Shown: positions 1-7,786 of the stretch, piece after piece
How the letters are laid out: the number at the start of each line of letters is the position of its first letter
Numbering within the stretch: the first letter of the stretch is position 1
NCBI GenBank assembly: GCA_910587785.1
Contig: CAJUOA010000024.1
Span: 1-34,518 of the forward strand
Source: an uncultured Oscillospiraceae bacterium
GTDB lineage: Bacteria > Bacillota > Clostridia > Oscillospirales > Oscillospiraceae
Length of the DNA: 34,518 nucleotides
Reading direction: 5' to 3'
Made by a program: the position numbers and the translations under genes
Notes under the pieces: generated by a model
The model's input: the letters and a program-made list of their open reading frames with translations, nothing else
Database searches by the model: none
Told to the model about the DNA's origin: nothing

Positions 1-1925
1 ATCTCTTGTTCAGCGGGAGCCGAGACCGCAGGCTTCAAAGTAGCGATGAAGTTGATGCTTTCATCCCAGCGGAGAGAGGTTGCCGCAAGACAAACATGCT
101 GCCAGTCCTCCGAACCAAAGTCGTTGTATCTGGCAGATATGACCTGGACTTCACGAACGCCGTTCCCAGGGCCGGGCATCCTCCAACCCGCTTCCCGATA
201 TTGAGCAATCGCATCCTGTCCCGCGGGTACTCGTTGGGTGTAATCGGCCTCATCGTCATCCCGGAAGAGACACACCGCACTGCGTATGGTATAGCTGCCT
301 ACGGTGAACACATACCCAGCCAACTCACCATCCAGCAGTTCCGAATCCTCCAGCTCCCGTTCATCACTGGCATCAGCCCACACGCCTGTGAAAACAATAT
401 CCTCGCCAAGATGTGTGCGGAGGGTCTTCATGCCTGCGCTCTCATTCGCTTTGTAGGTGTTCCGAAGCAGCTCATCCAAGGTATAGACCTGATCCTTATC
501 TGCGTTCACCTTCTGAAGCAAATCGTTTGCTGCCTGTTGAGCCAGATCATGGTCATCTCCCTTACCAAGCTCCCCTGTTTTTCCAAGGAATCCATACAGC
601 CAGTGGGTGGCGAACACAAGCCATATCAAATCATATTGGGATTTGCGGGTTTCATCACGGGAGCCGAACTGCATAGGCACATTGTAACTAGCCGCCAGCT
701 CTTTGTAGCTGAGAATCCTGGTATTATAATACTCCTCGAACTTCTTACGCCCCTTCTTGCCCTTTCCTAGAGAAGATCGACTTACCCGCAGCACGCATTT
801 GTCCTGGGTATAGCCAAGCATCAGACCATAGCTGTTATAGAGAACGCCTACCTCCGCAAGCTGTTTCTTCGTCAAATCATGATGGCCGATGATGATGACC
901 TTGCCGGGACAACCCTCATCGTAGTCACTCGCATCCTTGAGCTTTGCTTCAATCCCCATCGACTGGATGTGTCTGCAAAGGTTGAAGGCCGCTGCATAAG
1001 GAGCCTTGCCATCGTAGAAGATGGTCACAACAGGTTTGTCCGCTGGCGGGGTCTGTCTCCGATACTCCGGTTCCTCTCCTAACTGATAATACTGGTCTCC
1101 CGGACGATACACATGATGCTTGCGCCACATGCTGCGTTCCAGCAGCCGTTCCCGGATTAGATGTCCCTTGGTCGGCACTCCCAATGTTTTTGAGACGAAC
1201 TTAACGATCTTCATGGAAGTACCCGCCCGACGAACCAAGCAGGTAGTGACCCCATACTTGTTGCCGCCCGCTATGTCAGCACGCATACTGTTGCCGACAT
1301 GGGCCATCTGAGATTTATCCACACCATATCTGGAGGCGATCATCTCAAAGCCGCTGATCTCCGGTTTCCTTGCCCTGGCGATACAATAATCCGCTCCCAG
1401 GTCTTTACAGGCTCCCTCTGCCAGCTCCTGTTGGGCGTTGGTCAGCAGTACGACAGTAAAGCCCATCGCTTTCAGACCTTGTACCAGTTCTCTGGCCTTA
1501 TCCGGCATGGTGACGGTCAGCCCCGGAGCGTTGGCCTGTAGTTTGTTGATGAAGCTATCATCGATGGTATCATCAATGTCAAAGGAGATCAGCTTGATCC
1601 CGTTCTCCTTCAGCCGTGCATAGTCGATTCGATAGATGTCCTCCTGGTAAACGTCTGGAACATAGATCATCAGTTCATCATCGGTGTAATGCTCCAGCGC
1701 GTCTTGAAAGGATTCTCTATCCGACCTTTCATCCAACAGAATTACGTTTGCCTTGTCAAATATATACTTTATCGCCTTCTCCGGCAATCCTGTCTTCCAC
1801 AGGGCCATTGCCGCAGTTATCGCCAGCTTTAATGTCATATAAATCACCATGCAGGCCGCTACACGGCTGCCCTTCTCATTGAATAGAATAGGTGGGTCAA
1901 TCCGACGAGGGTAGAATATTGCCAA
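1..1925 (-). CDS. YqeG-like HAD phosphatase fused to an unrecognised C-terminal module (3' end beyond window)
   Basis: The frame is open on the minus strand from about 1925 to base 1, so the C-terminus lies outside the window (about 640 residues visible). The N-terminal part carries PDVYQEDIYRIDY followed by the HAD motifs: SFDIDDT (motif I, nucleophile Asp, about 1,570-1,580), VVLLTN (motif II), RKPE (Lys, motif III) and HVGNSMRADI (motif IV). This order and the lead-in match the YqeG/HAD-IIIA phosphatase family. After it comes a module starting VTIFYDGKAPYAAA, with IIIGHHDLTKKQ and GKKGRKKFEEYYN, that is clearly paralogous to the whole next gene upstream. The remaining C-terminal part is not recognised. 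The start chosen is TTG 1925 with GAGGG six bases ahead, overlapping the end of the upstream gene by 29 bases (translational coupling). ATG 1850 or ATG 1838 are alternatives without a good ribosome site. Substrate unknown. Confidence 0.7.
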   Translation of the reverse strand, partial: MAIFYPRRIDPPILFNEKGSRVAACMVIYMTLKLAITAAMALWKTGLPEKAIKYIFDKANVILLDERSDRESFQDALEHYTDDELMIYVPDVYQEDIYRIDYARLKENGIKLISFDIDDTIDDSFINKLQANAPGLTVTMPDKARELVQGLKAMGFTVVLLTNAQQELAEGACKDLGADYCIARARKPEISGFEMIASRYGVDKSQMAHVGNSMRADIAGGNKYGVTTCLVRRAGTSMKIVKFVSKTLGVPTKGHLIRERLLERSMWRKHHVYRPGDQYYQLGEEPEYRRQTPPADKPVVTIFYDGKAPYAAAFNLCRHIQSMGIEAKLKDASDYDEGCPGKVIIIGHHDLTKKQLAEVGVLYNSYGLMLGYTQDKCVLRVSRSSLGKGKKGRKKFEEYYNTRILSYKELAASYNVPMQFGSRDETRKSQYDLIWLVFATHWLYGFLGKTGELGKGDDHDLAQQAANDLLQKVNADKDQVYTLDELLRNTYKANESAGMKTLRTHLGEDIVFTGVWADASDERELEDSELLDGELAGYVFTVGSYTIRSAVCLFRDDDEADYTQRVPAGQDAIAQYREAGWRMPGPGNGVREVQVISARYNDFGSEDWQHVCLAATSLRWDESINFIATLKPAVSAPAEQE

Positions 1926-2541
1926 GTACAGCCCTCATGCGCTCCATATCCAGTTCCTCCCGGATACTCTGGGCGCATTTCAGCCACAGCAAATCATATT
2001 GAGATTCACGGGTCTCACTGCGATAGCCAAAGGTCATTGGCACACCGTACTTCTCTGCCAGTTCTCTGTAATTGAGCATCTCCTGGTTGTAGTAGGCAGC
2101 AAACTCCTTGCGGCCCTTCTTCCCAGGACTCAGATCTGACCGGCAGGCTCTTAGCACATACCGCCGATTCTTCACTCCCATTTTCAACCCGTACTCGTTG
2201 GAGCACAGGGGAACACGCGCCATCTGCTCCTTGGTGAAATCGTGATGCCCTATGATGATCCACTGGCAATACTCCTCTGCCGAAGTGCCCTCCAGACGGC
2301 TGTGGTACATCTCCGGGTCGATAGCGGCGGCCTGATACCCCAGGTCTCCCAGGTACTTAGCGAGGTTTTGGGCAGCAGTATAGGGAGCCTTGCCGTCATA
2401 TATGACAAAAGCGAACTTCTTTAACTCCTGTATGGCTTCGTCTCGTTCCTTTTGCCTTTCATCCATTCGTTTCTCTACTGCTTTACCAACCTTTGATCCA
2501 ACGTATCCATAGGCCAGTACCTTTGCAAGATCTTCAATCAT
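1897..2541 (-). CDS. Unrecognised protein, stand-alone paralogue of the module in the next gene
   Basis: 214 residues; ATG 2541 is preceded by GGGAGGT eight bases upstream. I do not recognise the family. After a charged helical N-terminus (about residues 20-40, KRMDERQKERDEAIQELKK) there is an alpha/beta-looking domain: FVIYDGKAPYTAAQNLAKYL, WIIIGHHDFTKEQM, YGLKMGVKNRRYVLRA, GKKGRKEFAAYYN, and ESQYDLLWLK near the end. The same motifs in the same order occur in the C-terminal module of the HAD fusion downstream, so one arose from the other or both from a common domain. The conserved YDGKAPY and IIIGHHD strings could mark a ligand site; this is inference only. It is the first gene of a two-gene operon and overlaps the next start. 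Confidence 0.75.
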   Translation of the reverse strand: MIEDLAKVLAYGYVGSKVGKAVEKRMDERQKERDEAIQELKKFAFVIYDGKAPYTAAQNLAKYLGDLGYQAAAIDPEMYHSRLEGTSAEEYCQWIIIGHHDFTKEQMARVPLCSNEYGLKMGVKNRRYVLRACRSDLSPGKKGRKEFAAYYNQEMLNYRELAEKYGVPMTFGYRSETRESQYDLLWLKCAQSIREELDMERMRAVLGNILPSSD

Positions 2542-2605
2542 TTGTCAGGACCTCCCTTCTATCACTTGTGAGTATGTAGACATATAGATTACAACAATCT
2601 TTCAG

Positions 2606-2620
2606 CTTCCAGGCTGGAAG
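2606..2620. promoter_or_regulatory. Palindrome in the leader of the 2541 gene, possible operator
   Basis: CTTCCAGGCTGGAAG is a perfect palindrome with 7-base arms around one central base. It lies between the predicted transcription start (about 2651) and the start codon of the minus-strand operon. The adjacent divergent gene encodes an XRE repressor-like protein, so an operator role is reasonable but unproved. Confidence 0.35.
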
Positions 2621-2657
2621 CATAGTTGGGGAAGGAATAACACGCCAATGTAAAGTA

Positions 2658-2686
2658 AGTATATCACGAATACCCCTAATAGTCAA
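2658..2686 (-). promoter_or_regulatory. Promoter of the 2541-1 operon
   Basis: On the minus strand TTGACT is followed after 17 bases by TATACT, a near-consensus housekeeping promoter. It lies about 115 bases upstream of the ATG at 2541. Confidence 0.7.
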
Positions 2687-2754
2687 TATAAATACCTCTA
2701 TCAGATGTTTCTTCGTATCGCTTCATCTGGTTACAATAATCAGGGGGTGATTGC

Positions 2755-3093
2755 ATGGACTATAAGGGGTTGGGAGAGCGCATCCGTGAAGAACGCCTCC
2801 GACTACACCTTACCCAAGCTCAGCTTGCAGAGGCCGTAGACATCTCAGATACCTACATGGGTGCCATTGAGCGAGGAGAACGGAGCCTTACGCTGGACAC
2901 GCTGGTGCGGCTCGTCAACCGTCTTGGTGTGACGGTGGACTACCTGCTGGCTGATTCCGTATCCGACAGTGACACCAACATCATGGAGCAGTTCAAGCAG
3001 ATCATAGATCAGCAGCCATTGGACCGGAAGCAAATGGCGATCAACGTACTGCGGACGATCTTCTCATACTTTGATGACGAGAGAGGGGCGTAG
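2755..3093 (+). CDS. XRE-family transcriptional regulator
   Basis: 112 residues. Residues about 6-62 form a classical HTH_3 domain: LGERIREERLRLHLTQAQLAEAV, then DTYMGAIERGERSLTLDTLVRLVNRL, with the recognition helix in the ISDTYMGAIERG segment. A short acidic and helical C-terminus follows, which in this family serves for dimerisation. ATG 2755 is preceded by GGGGGTGA. It is divergent from the 2541-1 operon with the promoter and palindrome of that operon between them, so it probably represses that operon and itself. It is convergent with the small gene at 3098, with only 4 bases between the stops. Confidence 0.85.
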   Translation: MDYKGLGERIREERLRLHLTQAQLAEAVDISDTYMGAIERGERSLTLDTLVRLVNRLGVTVDYLLADSVSDSDTNIMEQFKQIIDQQPLDRKQMAINVLRTIFSYFDDERGA

Positions 3094-3097
3094 TGGG

Positions 3098-3316
3098 CTA
3101 CGCTCCTTCAATCTGTCCGATGCGTAGACCTCTTACAAAGTCAACATCATTCACTAGCCGCTTGACAGCCACGTTGACCAGCAGTTCCACCGGCAGGGAA
3201 TACTCGACCGAGAGCGTGTGCAGCCTGTCATAGAGCATGGGATCGGTGATCTGGATTCTAAAGTCCTCCAATGAGGGTTTACCTCCGCTGATGGTACAGT
3301 TCTTATCAATGTTCAT
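3098..3316 (-). CDS. Small unrecognised protein
   Basis: 72 residues from ATG 3316, which has GGAGG eight bases upstream; ATG 3331 in frame would overlap that site and lacks its own. The sequence has a short polar N-terminus and then a mostly helical part (DPMLYDRLHTLSVEYSLP, VELLVNVAVKRLVND). This resembles small ribbon-helix-helix or antitoxin-like proteins in size and composition, but I cannot assign a family. Convergent with the XRE gene and upstream of nothing on its own strand. Confidence 0.55.
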   Translation of the reverse strand: MNIDKNCTISGGKPSLEDFRIQITDPMLYDRLHTLSVEYSLPVELLVNVAVKRLVNDVDFVRGLRIGQIEGA

Positions 3317-3511
3317 GTCCGCAACCTCCATATGAACCCGTATTGTAGTCTATGGAACATGGATTGTAAAGCCTTGAAAAGCAAGTTTGTGTGAAACATG
3401 CACAAAAATTGGTTCAATTATATATTATGGATTTCATTGTCTATATTGCACAAACTGTTGAGAGGTACAGGGTACTCATGCACTGAGAGAATATATACTT
3501 TCGGATACAAC

Positions 3512-4039
3512 TCATCCGCCCTCTTCAGCAGCTTCGAGCGTAGTCGGGTTGAGAATGATAATCCTTCTGTCGAGCTTCCGAGCGTATCGGACGGTTGCCG
3601 CAGTACCACCGCGCCACTCTCCATTATAGACCGCCAGCAGTACCCCAGTGGCTTCTATCAGCCGATGGTTCCTGTCGAGCATACAGCCATCGTAATACTC
3701 ACGGCTTACATACTCTACGGAGTCAGCTTTCTCCAAGATTGAATGATACCTGTCCTGTGCTGAATCATTCCACCTGTCAGCCTGTCCCTCATGAGGCAGG
3801 ATAAGGTGGAGCTTCAGTACAGGATTCTTTTTCTTCAGCTCCAGGACGATCAACGAGGCCCAGCAGTCTACCCCATCAGCTCCGCCACTGTAGAAGTCTG
3901 TCACCCCAGCATCGACCAATCGTGTGATCTGCTCCGACAATGCAGCTTTCAGAGCCAAGCAACGGCTATCAGCTTCGTTGTACCGCCACGGCAGCTTGTG
4001 TGGCCGATGACCTGTGAAGGCACAGCAGCTATCCAGCAT
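3512..4039 (-). CDS. SLOG-family protein, DUF1273 / YpsA-like
   Basis: 175 residues from ATG 4039, chosen because GGAGGTG lies seven bases upstream. The N-terminal CAFTGHRPHKLPW string is diagnostic of the DUF1273/YpsA group of the SLOG superfamily (Rossmann-like, DprA/LOG related). The body carries YSGGADGVDCWA, LHLILPHEGQADRW, DGCMLDRNHRLIEAT and the final LAVYNGEWRGGTAATVRYAR, which form the predicted nucleotide-binding loops. SLOG proteins bind or process nucleotide-derived ligands and are common in phage-defence and stress modules. The precise role is unknown. The block context, with XRE regulators on each side, suggests an accessory function. It stands alone on its strand. Confidence 0.85.
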   Translation of the reverse strand: MLDSCCAFTGHRPHKLPWRYNEADSRCLALKAALSEQITRLVDAGVTDFYSGGADGVDCWASLIVLELKKKNPVLKLHLILPHEGQADRWNDSAQDRYHSILEKADSVEYVSREYYDGCMLDRNHRLIEATGVLLAVYNGEWRGGTAATVRYARKLDRRIIILNPTTLEAAEEGG

Positions 4040-4169
4040 AGGGGAACACCTCCGCAAAGAGTTACACCAAATTATACTCTATGCGTCGAGTTTTGTCCAT
4101 AGCGTTCTGGAATTAACACGTCTAGTTCGCTCATAATATGGATGAAACATCGACGTAGGAGGGATAGCG

Positions 4170-4490
4170 GTGGACTTCAAGCAGGGTGGACAGGCTATAC
4201 AGCGCATACGCAAGGAGAGAGGCATGACCCAGGAGCAGCTTGCGGAGATAACGGATGTGGCCTCCAACTCGGTCTCACGGATTGAACGTGGGCTACTGAT
4301 GCCTGCTCTGCCTACCTTGATTGACATATGCAATGCCCTTGGAACCGGAGCTGATTCTATCCTGGCTGCTTACATTGCGGCGGACACTCCGATTCGATGG
4401 ACACCTCTGGCGGAGAAGTTGGGAGGACTGGACTTGGAGAAGCAACATAAGATTGAAGCTATCCTTGACTGCCTTGTTGAGACAATTTAG
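4170..4490 (+). CDS. XRE-family transcriptional regulator
   Basis: 106 residues. The start is GTG 4170 with AGGAGGG six bases upstream. Residues about 6-60 are an HTH_3 domain: GQAIQRIRKERGMTQEQLAEI followed by ASNSVSRIERGLLMPALPTLIDIC. The C-terminal half (residues about 65-106) is helical and lacks any ligand domain. It differs clearly from the other XRE protein at 2755, so these are not recent duplicates. It lies about 330 bases ahead of the GTPase-like gene promoter and is divergent from the SLOG gene, so it may control either. Confidence 0.85.
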   Translation: MDFKQGGQAIQRIRKERGMTQEQLAEITDVASNSVSRIERGLLMPALPTLIDICNALGTGADSILAAYIAADTPIRWTPLAEKLGGLDLEKQHKIEAILDCLVETI

Positions 4491-4817
4491 CTTGAGATAT
4501 AACATTGTATAAATCCATAAATCATTGCGTTTCTCCCCTCTTTTATCCACACTTCCTGATATCCTGTATTGGCACAAGAGATTCTCAAGGAGAGTGCTAC
4601 AAAACGCAGAAAAAACACAATATTTCCTCTTTTCCTGTTTTTAAATTGTCTGCCAGTCATAAGGCAAGAAAGCTGAATGCGGATAATTTTTCCACAGAAT
4701 ATTTCAGATGTCCCGCAGTATTTAAGCTTGGTATACTTACATTAAATTGGAGATTTTGGGGTGTTGTGGCACAGATAGCCTATGAGGTGTTGGAATGAAA
4801 ATTTTGGGAAAAAAGGT
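4491..4817. other. A+T-rich intergenic stretch
   Basis: About 330 bases between the XRE stop and the GTPase promoter. The stretch is rich in A and T runs. A 97-codon frame at 4505-4798 has no ribosome site and an unstructured composition, so I do not call it. I see no terminator for the XRE gene and no repeat. Confidence 0.4.
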
Positions 4818-4846
4818 TTGACACCACTATGCAGATGTGGTATAAA
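4818..4846 (+). promoter_or_regulatory. Consensus promoter of the GTPase-like gene
   Basis: TTGACA, a 17-base spacer and TATAAA. The predicted start at about 4853 gives a leader of about 165 bases before the ATG at 5020. Confidence 0.75.
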
Positions 4847-4881
4847 AAGGGTGACAAGTAAAGACCATCTATTTTTTAAGT

Positions 4882-4980
4882 ATGCGGCTGACCGTCGCAG
4901 AACTATTCCAACTGATGGACTTTGGAGCAGGCGTTTTATACACGGACTGTAATGTTTTCCACGTCTATTCTTTGGGATAG
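4882..4980 (+). CDS. Candidate 32-residue leader peptide
   Basis: ATG 4882 to TAG 4980 encodes 32 residues beginning MRLTVAELFQLMDFG and ending VFHVYSLG. It lies wholly within the leader of the GTPase gene, and its stop codon falls in the 3' half of the terminator hairpin at 4959-4986. No convincing Shine-Dalgarno precedes it, which is the main reason for doubt. A ribosome completing this frame would cover the hairpin and could allow read-through into the downstream gene. The frame has no obvious run of one amino acid, unlike amino-acid biosynthesis leaders. Confidence 0.35.
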   Translation: MRLTVAELFQLMDFGAGVLYTDCNVFHVYSLG

Positions 4981-4991
4981 GCGTGGTTTTT
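4959..4991 (+). terminator. Intrinsic terminator inside the GTPase leader (attenuator)
   Basis: CCACGTCTATTC and GGATAGGCGTGG pair across a short loop (12-base stem with G-U pairs), directly followed by five T. It lies between the promoter at 4818 and the ribosome site AGGAGG at 5007-5012, so transcription must pass it to reach the coding sequence. Confidence 0.65.
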
Positions 4992-5019
4992 CTTGATCTA
5001 TTTATCAGGAGGTCTTTGA

Positions 5020-7143
5020 ATGTTAACACTGCCTAAACACTTAGCCCCTCACGTCCGGGAACTGAAGCTGATTGCAGGAACAGGCTGCGGTAAGACAAAG
5101 TTTGCCGCAAATCTCGCCGCCCCTACTGCCAGGGATATCTTGGAACGATGCGTGGGTGAAACGAACTCCACTATCGTAGATCATCTGCTCGTCTATACTA
5201 CCGACAAGAACCAGTGCAGCAAGATGACAGTCGCCGTCAAGCACAACAGCAACGCCATCCCATATAGTGCCTTTCAGGAGATTCTTACCTCTGCAACAGC
5301 AGCTGTAATCCAGAAGGGTAGGAGTACCGATCCCGATGAGAAGAAGGCCATTGTGGCAATGCGGGAAGCCTTGGAAAAGGAATTGGGAAAGAAGAATAAC
5401 CTCAAAGCGGTTTTCTCCCTTTTGTTGGATGAAGGCCACGAGGAGTTCATCCGTAACGTGACGGGATGGTATCGAAGTTCTCACCTGTGGGATGAAAATG
5501 CCAAACTCTATAACACCGCAAAAAATCTGTCCCAGGAACAGAAGCCCGGAAAAACCAGTATTTCCCTTCTGAGTCTGATCAAAACTGTCGTTCGGGATTG
5601 GTTCGATCAGTGTCACCAGGATCAGAAGGACAGTCTCCAGAACATCTACAACAACGTCAACGACAGCCTTTCTCAGCGTTTCTTTAACATCTTTTCTCCC
5701 GATTGTTGTTCTGCGGATGGATATTACTACCGCGACCTGGATCTCCAGAACCCAGACGAGGACTTTTGCAGACAGATGTTCACTGCTAACAATTTGCGGA
5801 GGGAGACACTTTCCTTGGAGGTTCTGTGTAGCGAGATCGTCATTTATGTCCCCATGGCCGCCGCTATCGCGGATCTGCTCCGGCAAAATCCTGTCTCAGA
5901 GAAGGTTTTCAGCGACCCGCAGAACAACTTGGTTTTTGGACTGCGGGATACCCAGGGAGTATTCCATGCTGACCGCGAGGAGGAGCAGAACATTGAGTAT
6001 TGCTCAGATCTTGTCTATAAAAACACTCCCGATGCGATTCTGGTAATTGCCCCACTCTGGAGCGATCAAAACGAGAAAAAATCTCATGAACTCTACCACC
6101 GTATTTTGCAAGACTACCAGAAGGACACGCCTATCTTTCTGATCCATAACAAGCTAGACCTCTTTATAGATACCCTTGTCAAAAATCAGGATAATTTCGA
6201 TGCCCTAACAGGACTGTCAGTCGGAGATACCGCTGAACTCACACTGCAAGAGGTATACAGTAAAATCCAAGCTCAAATCGAAGGGTTGGACGGGGATTTG
6301 CTTACCATCCAAAAGAAGAACGGCAAACGCCTAAATATCTATTCGGTTGCCTGTTTCCTCAAAGCTCTGAACGGAACCCTCTCTTTCGAAGTGCGGAAAG
6401 GAATCTCTCAATCCTACAGCCTTTTGAGTGCCTGCCAGAGCATCTTTTCCAACCTTGCGAAAAATCTTGATCAGAACGCCAAGAAGATTGCGTTCATGAC
6501 TATCCCCGATGAGGAGCAGGTGCTCAGTGTGGACACCACACAGCTCCAGACGACTCTACACATACATTTGAGCAGCGCCGAGACTCAAAAGGCTGTTTTA
6601 ATCCCCGGTACTCAAAACCTGGGGGAAAACGATGGGATTACTCCCCATGGAAACTCCTACCATGCCATGGGACGGAGGCTTCAGTACGGCGACAGCTATA
6701 TGGATAGCAATTACACGTCGAATATTAACGAGGACTACTATTACAACTGCAAGAATATTAAGATCACGTTCCCTGCGAACATCAAAAATCTCCTCAGTCC
6801 ACAGTTCCTCCACACGTTGGTTTTTGAGACACTCATCTTGGAAGGCGGTACGTTCAGAGACAATGGAAACCAAGAGTTTCTGGAAGCGGTGGAAATGGAG
6901 TTACGCAAGGAGCAGTACAAAAATGAGTTGGTCAGAACGCTCTTGTATCACGGCGCATTTCTGAAAGCCAGTAGCGGCATGACAGCCTTCAGCTTTAGAC
7001 GGCAATTCCAAGCTTTCCTTGACTATAGCCGTCCTCTCCTGATACCGGCGAAAGTGGATGAAAACGCCTATGCGGAGGCTCTCCGTGATTTGATTGAGGA
7101 GGCTGGCCGCACTGTGATAAGTCGGCGCATTGTATTTGTCTGA
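5020..7143 (+). CDS. Large P-loop GTPase-like protein of unknown function
   Basis: 707 residues; ATG 5020 with AGGAGG eight bases upstream. Motifs seen: Walker A/G1 AGTGCGKT at residues 19-26, DTQG (G3-like) at 310-313, then DAILVIAPLW and a G4-like NKLD at 377-380 after the hydrophobic strand IFLIH. This is the layout of a TRAFAC-type GTPase, except that about 280 residues separate G1 from G3 where 30-60 are usual. A helical domain appears to be inserted there. The C-terminal 300 residues have no family I recognise and contain a YYYNCKNIKITFP segment. There is no signal peptide or membrane segment. Single gene, with its own promoter and attenuator. ATPase rather than GTPase activity cannot be excluded. 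Dynamin-like or defence NTPases are analogues, not proven homologues. Confidence 0.7.
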   Translation: MLTLPKHLAPHVRELKLIAGTGCGKTKFAANLAAPTARDILERCVGETNSTIVDHLLVYTTDKNQCSKMTVAVKHNSNAIPYSAFQEILTSATAAVIQKGRSTDPDEKKAIVAMREALEKELGKKNNLKAVFSLLLDEGHEEFIRNVTGWYRSSHLWDENAKLYNTAKNLSQEQKPGKTSISLLSLIKTVVRDWFDQCHQDQKDSLQNIYNNVNDSLSQRFFNIFSPDCCSADGYYYRDLDLQNPDEDFCRQMFTANNLRRETLSLEVLCSEIVIYVPMAAAIADLLRQNPVSEKVFSDPQNNLVFGLRDTQGVFHADREEEQNIEYCSDLVYKNTPDAILVIAPLWSDQNEKKSHELYHRILQDYQKDTPIFLIHNKLDLFIDTLVKNQDNFDALTGLSVGDTAELTLQEVYSKIQAQIEGLDGDLLTIQKKNGKRLNIYSVACFLKALNGTLSFEVRKGISQSYSLLSACQSIFSNLAKNLDQNAKKIAFMTIPDEEQVLSVDTTQLQTTLHIHLSSAETQKAVLIPGTQNLGENDGITPHGNSYHAMGRRLQYGDSYMDSNYTSNINEDYYYNCKNIKITFPANIKNLLSPQFLHTLVFETLILEGGTFRDNGNQEFLEAVEMELRKEQYKNELVRTLLYHGAFLKASSGMTAFSFRRQFQAFLDYSRPLLIPAKVDENAYAEALRDLIEEAGRTVISRRIVFV

Positions 7144-7457
7144 GCGTGTTTGCGCATCCAGGAAATTCCCTGGTTTCTGACGACTTCCTTCTATTTTTGT
7201 GATCAAAAATCGTACTTTAAACTATTTATCTCTATTTTGCCTACCTTAGCATATATCGCCCCTCGGCACTTCGTAAAGTCCCATTCGCCACACGTTTGAT
7301 GACATTTTCAAAGAATGCAGGGTTACCACCTACTCCAGCAGCAGGACATGGCCATCACCCAGCTTGACTGATGGGTTCCTCCGTAACAGGACGACAGACA
7401 TTGATGAACACTAAAAAAATTGCAATGCACGAATTGCCTTATCGAGACGATTTAGGC
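7144..7457. other. Intergenic stretch after the GTPase-like gene
   Basis: About 310 bases with no credible gene. A weak hairpin (CCAGG with CCTGG, about 7156-7171) follows the GTPase stop but lacks a clear T run. The stretch at about 7336-7372 looks like degraded coding DNA, not identifiable. Confidence 0.35.
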
Positions 7458-7486
7458 TTGCAATGTAGAGCAATGTCAGCTATAAT
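7458..7486 (+). promoter_or_regulatory. Strong promoter just left of the first miniature element
   Basis: TTGCAA, 17-base spacer, TATAAT. Predicted start about 7493. The transcript would run directly into the 249-bp element and then the terminator at 7787, so no protein gene is served before that terminator. Confidence 0.55.
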
Positions 7487-7510
7487 AGGGAAGCAAGGTC
7501 AAGGATACTA

Positions 7511-7759
7511 TGTCGTAGGGCAATGTGATTTATCCTGTGCAGGGCAATAACACTTAGCCTACGCCATAGAAAAATAAGACCTTGCGTCTGACGACGCGGG
7601 GTCTTATTTTTGTCCTCCGGACTATCCTTTCCCTGCCTAACACAAGGATTTTCGGAATATTTTGCACTATATCACCATGGAGTAGGGGCATCCGGCCCAA
7701 GGGCCGGGGTGGATAAACGACTTTGCCCCTTACAGAATAAATCACATTGCCCTACGACA
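7511..7759. mobile_element. 249-bp MITE-like element, copy 1
   Basis: Both ends carry inverted repeats that begin TGTCGTAGGGCAATGTGATT and match at 27 of 28 bases. A second, nearly identical copy of exactly the same length lies at 33557-33805 in the same orientation. Inside, at 7570-7611, a 12-base perfect stem (AAAAATAAGACC / GGTCTTATTTTT) is extended through U-G pairs to an inner GCGTC/GACGC stem. No transposase is present, so it is non-autonomous. I see no clear target duplication. Confidence 0.8.
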
Positions 7760-7786
7760 ATTTCGGTAATACGCTAAGATCAATAG

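Noticed and set aside
6..770. A 254-codon plus-strand open frame at the left edge
   Set aside because: It is the complement of the HAD fusion gene, whose minus-strand frame shows HAD motifs and a paralogous module; the plus-strand product has no recognisable feature.
4505..4798. Plus-strand 97-codon frame between the XRE gene and the GTPase promoter
   Set aside because: No ribosome site, no recognisable domain, Cys/His/Phe-rich random-looking composition in an A+T-rich spacer.
7554..7745. Minus-strand open frame inside the 249-bp element, also present in the second copy at 33576-33791
   Set aside because: The similarity follows from the DNA repeat itself. The frame spans the terminal repeat and the hairpin, the ends differ between copies, and there is no ribosome site.
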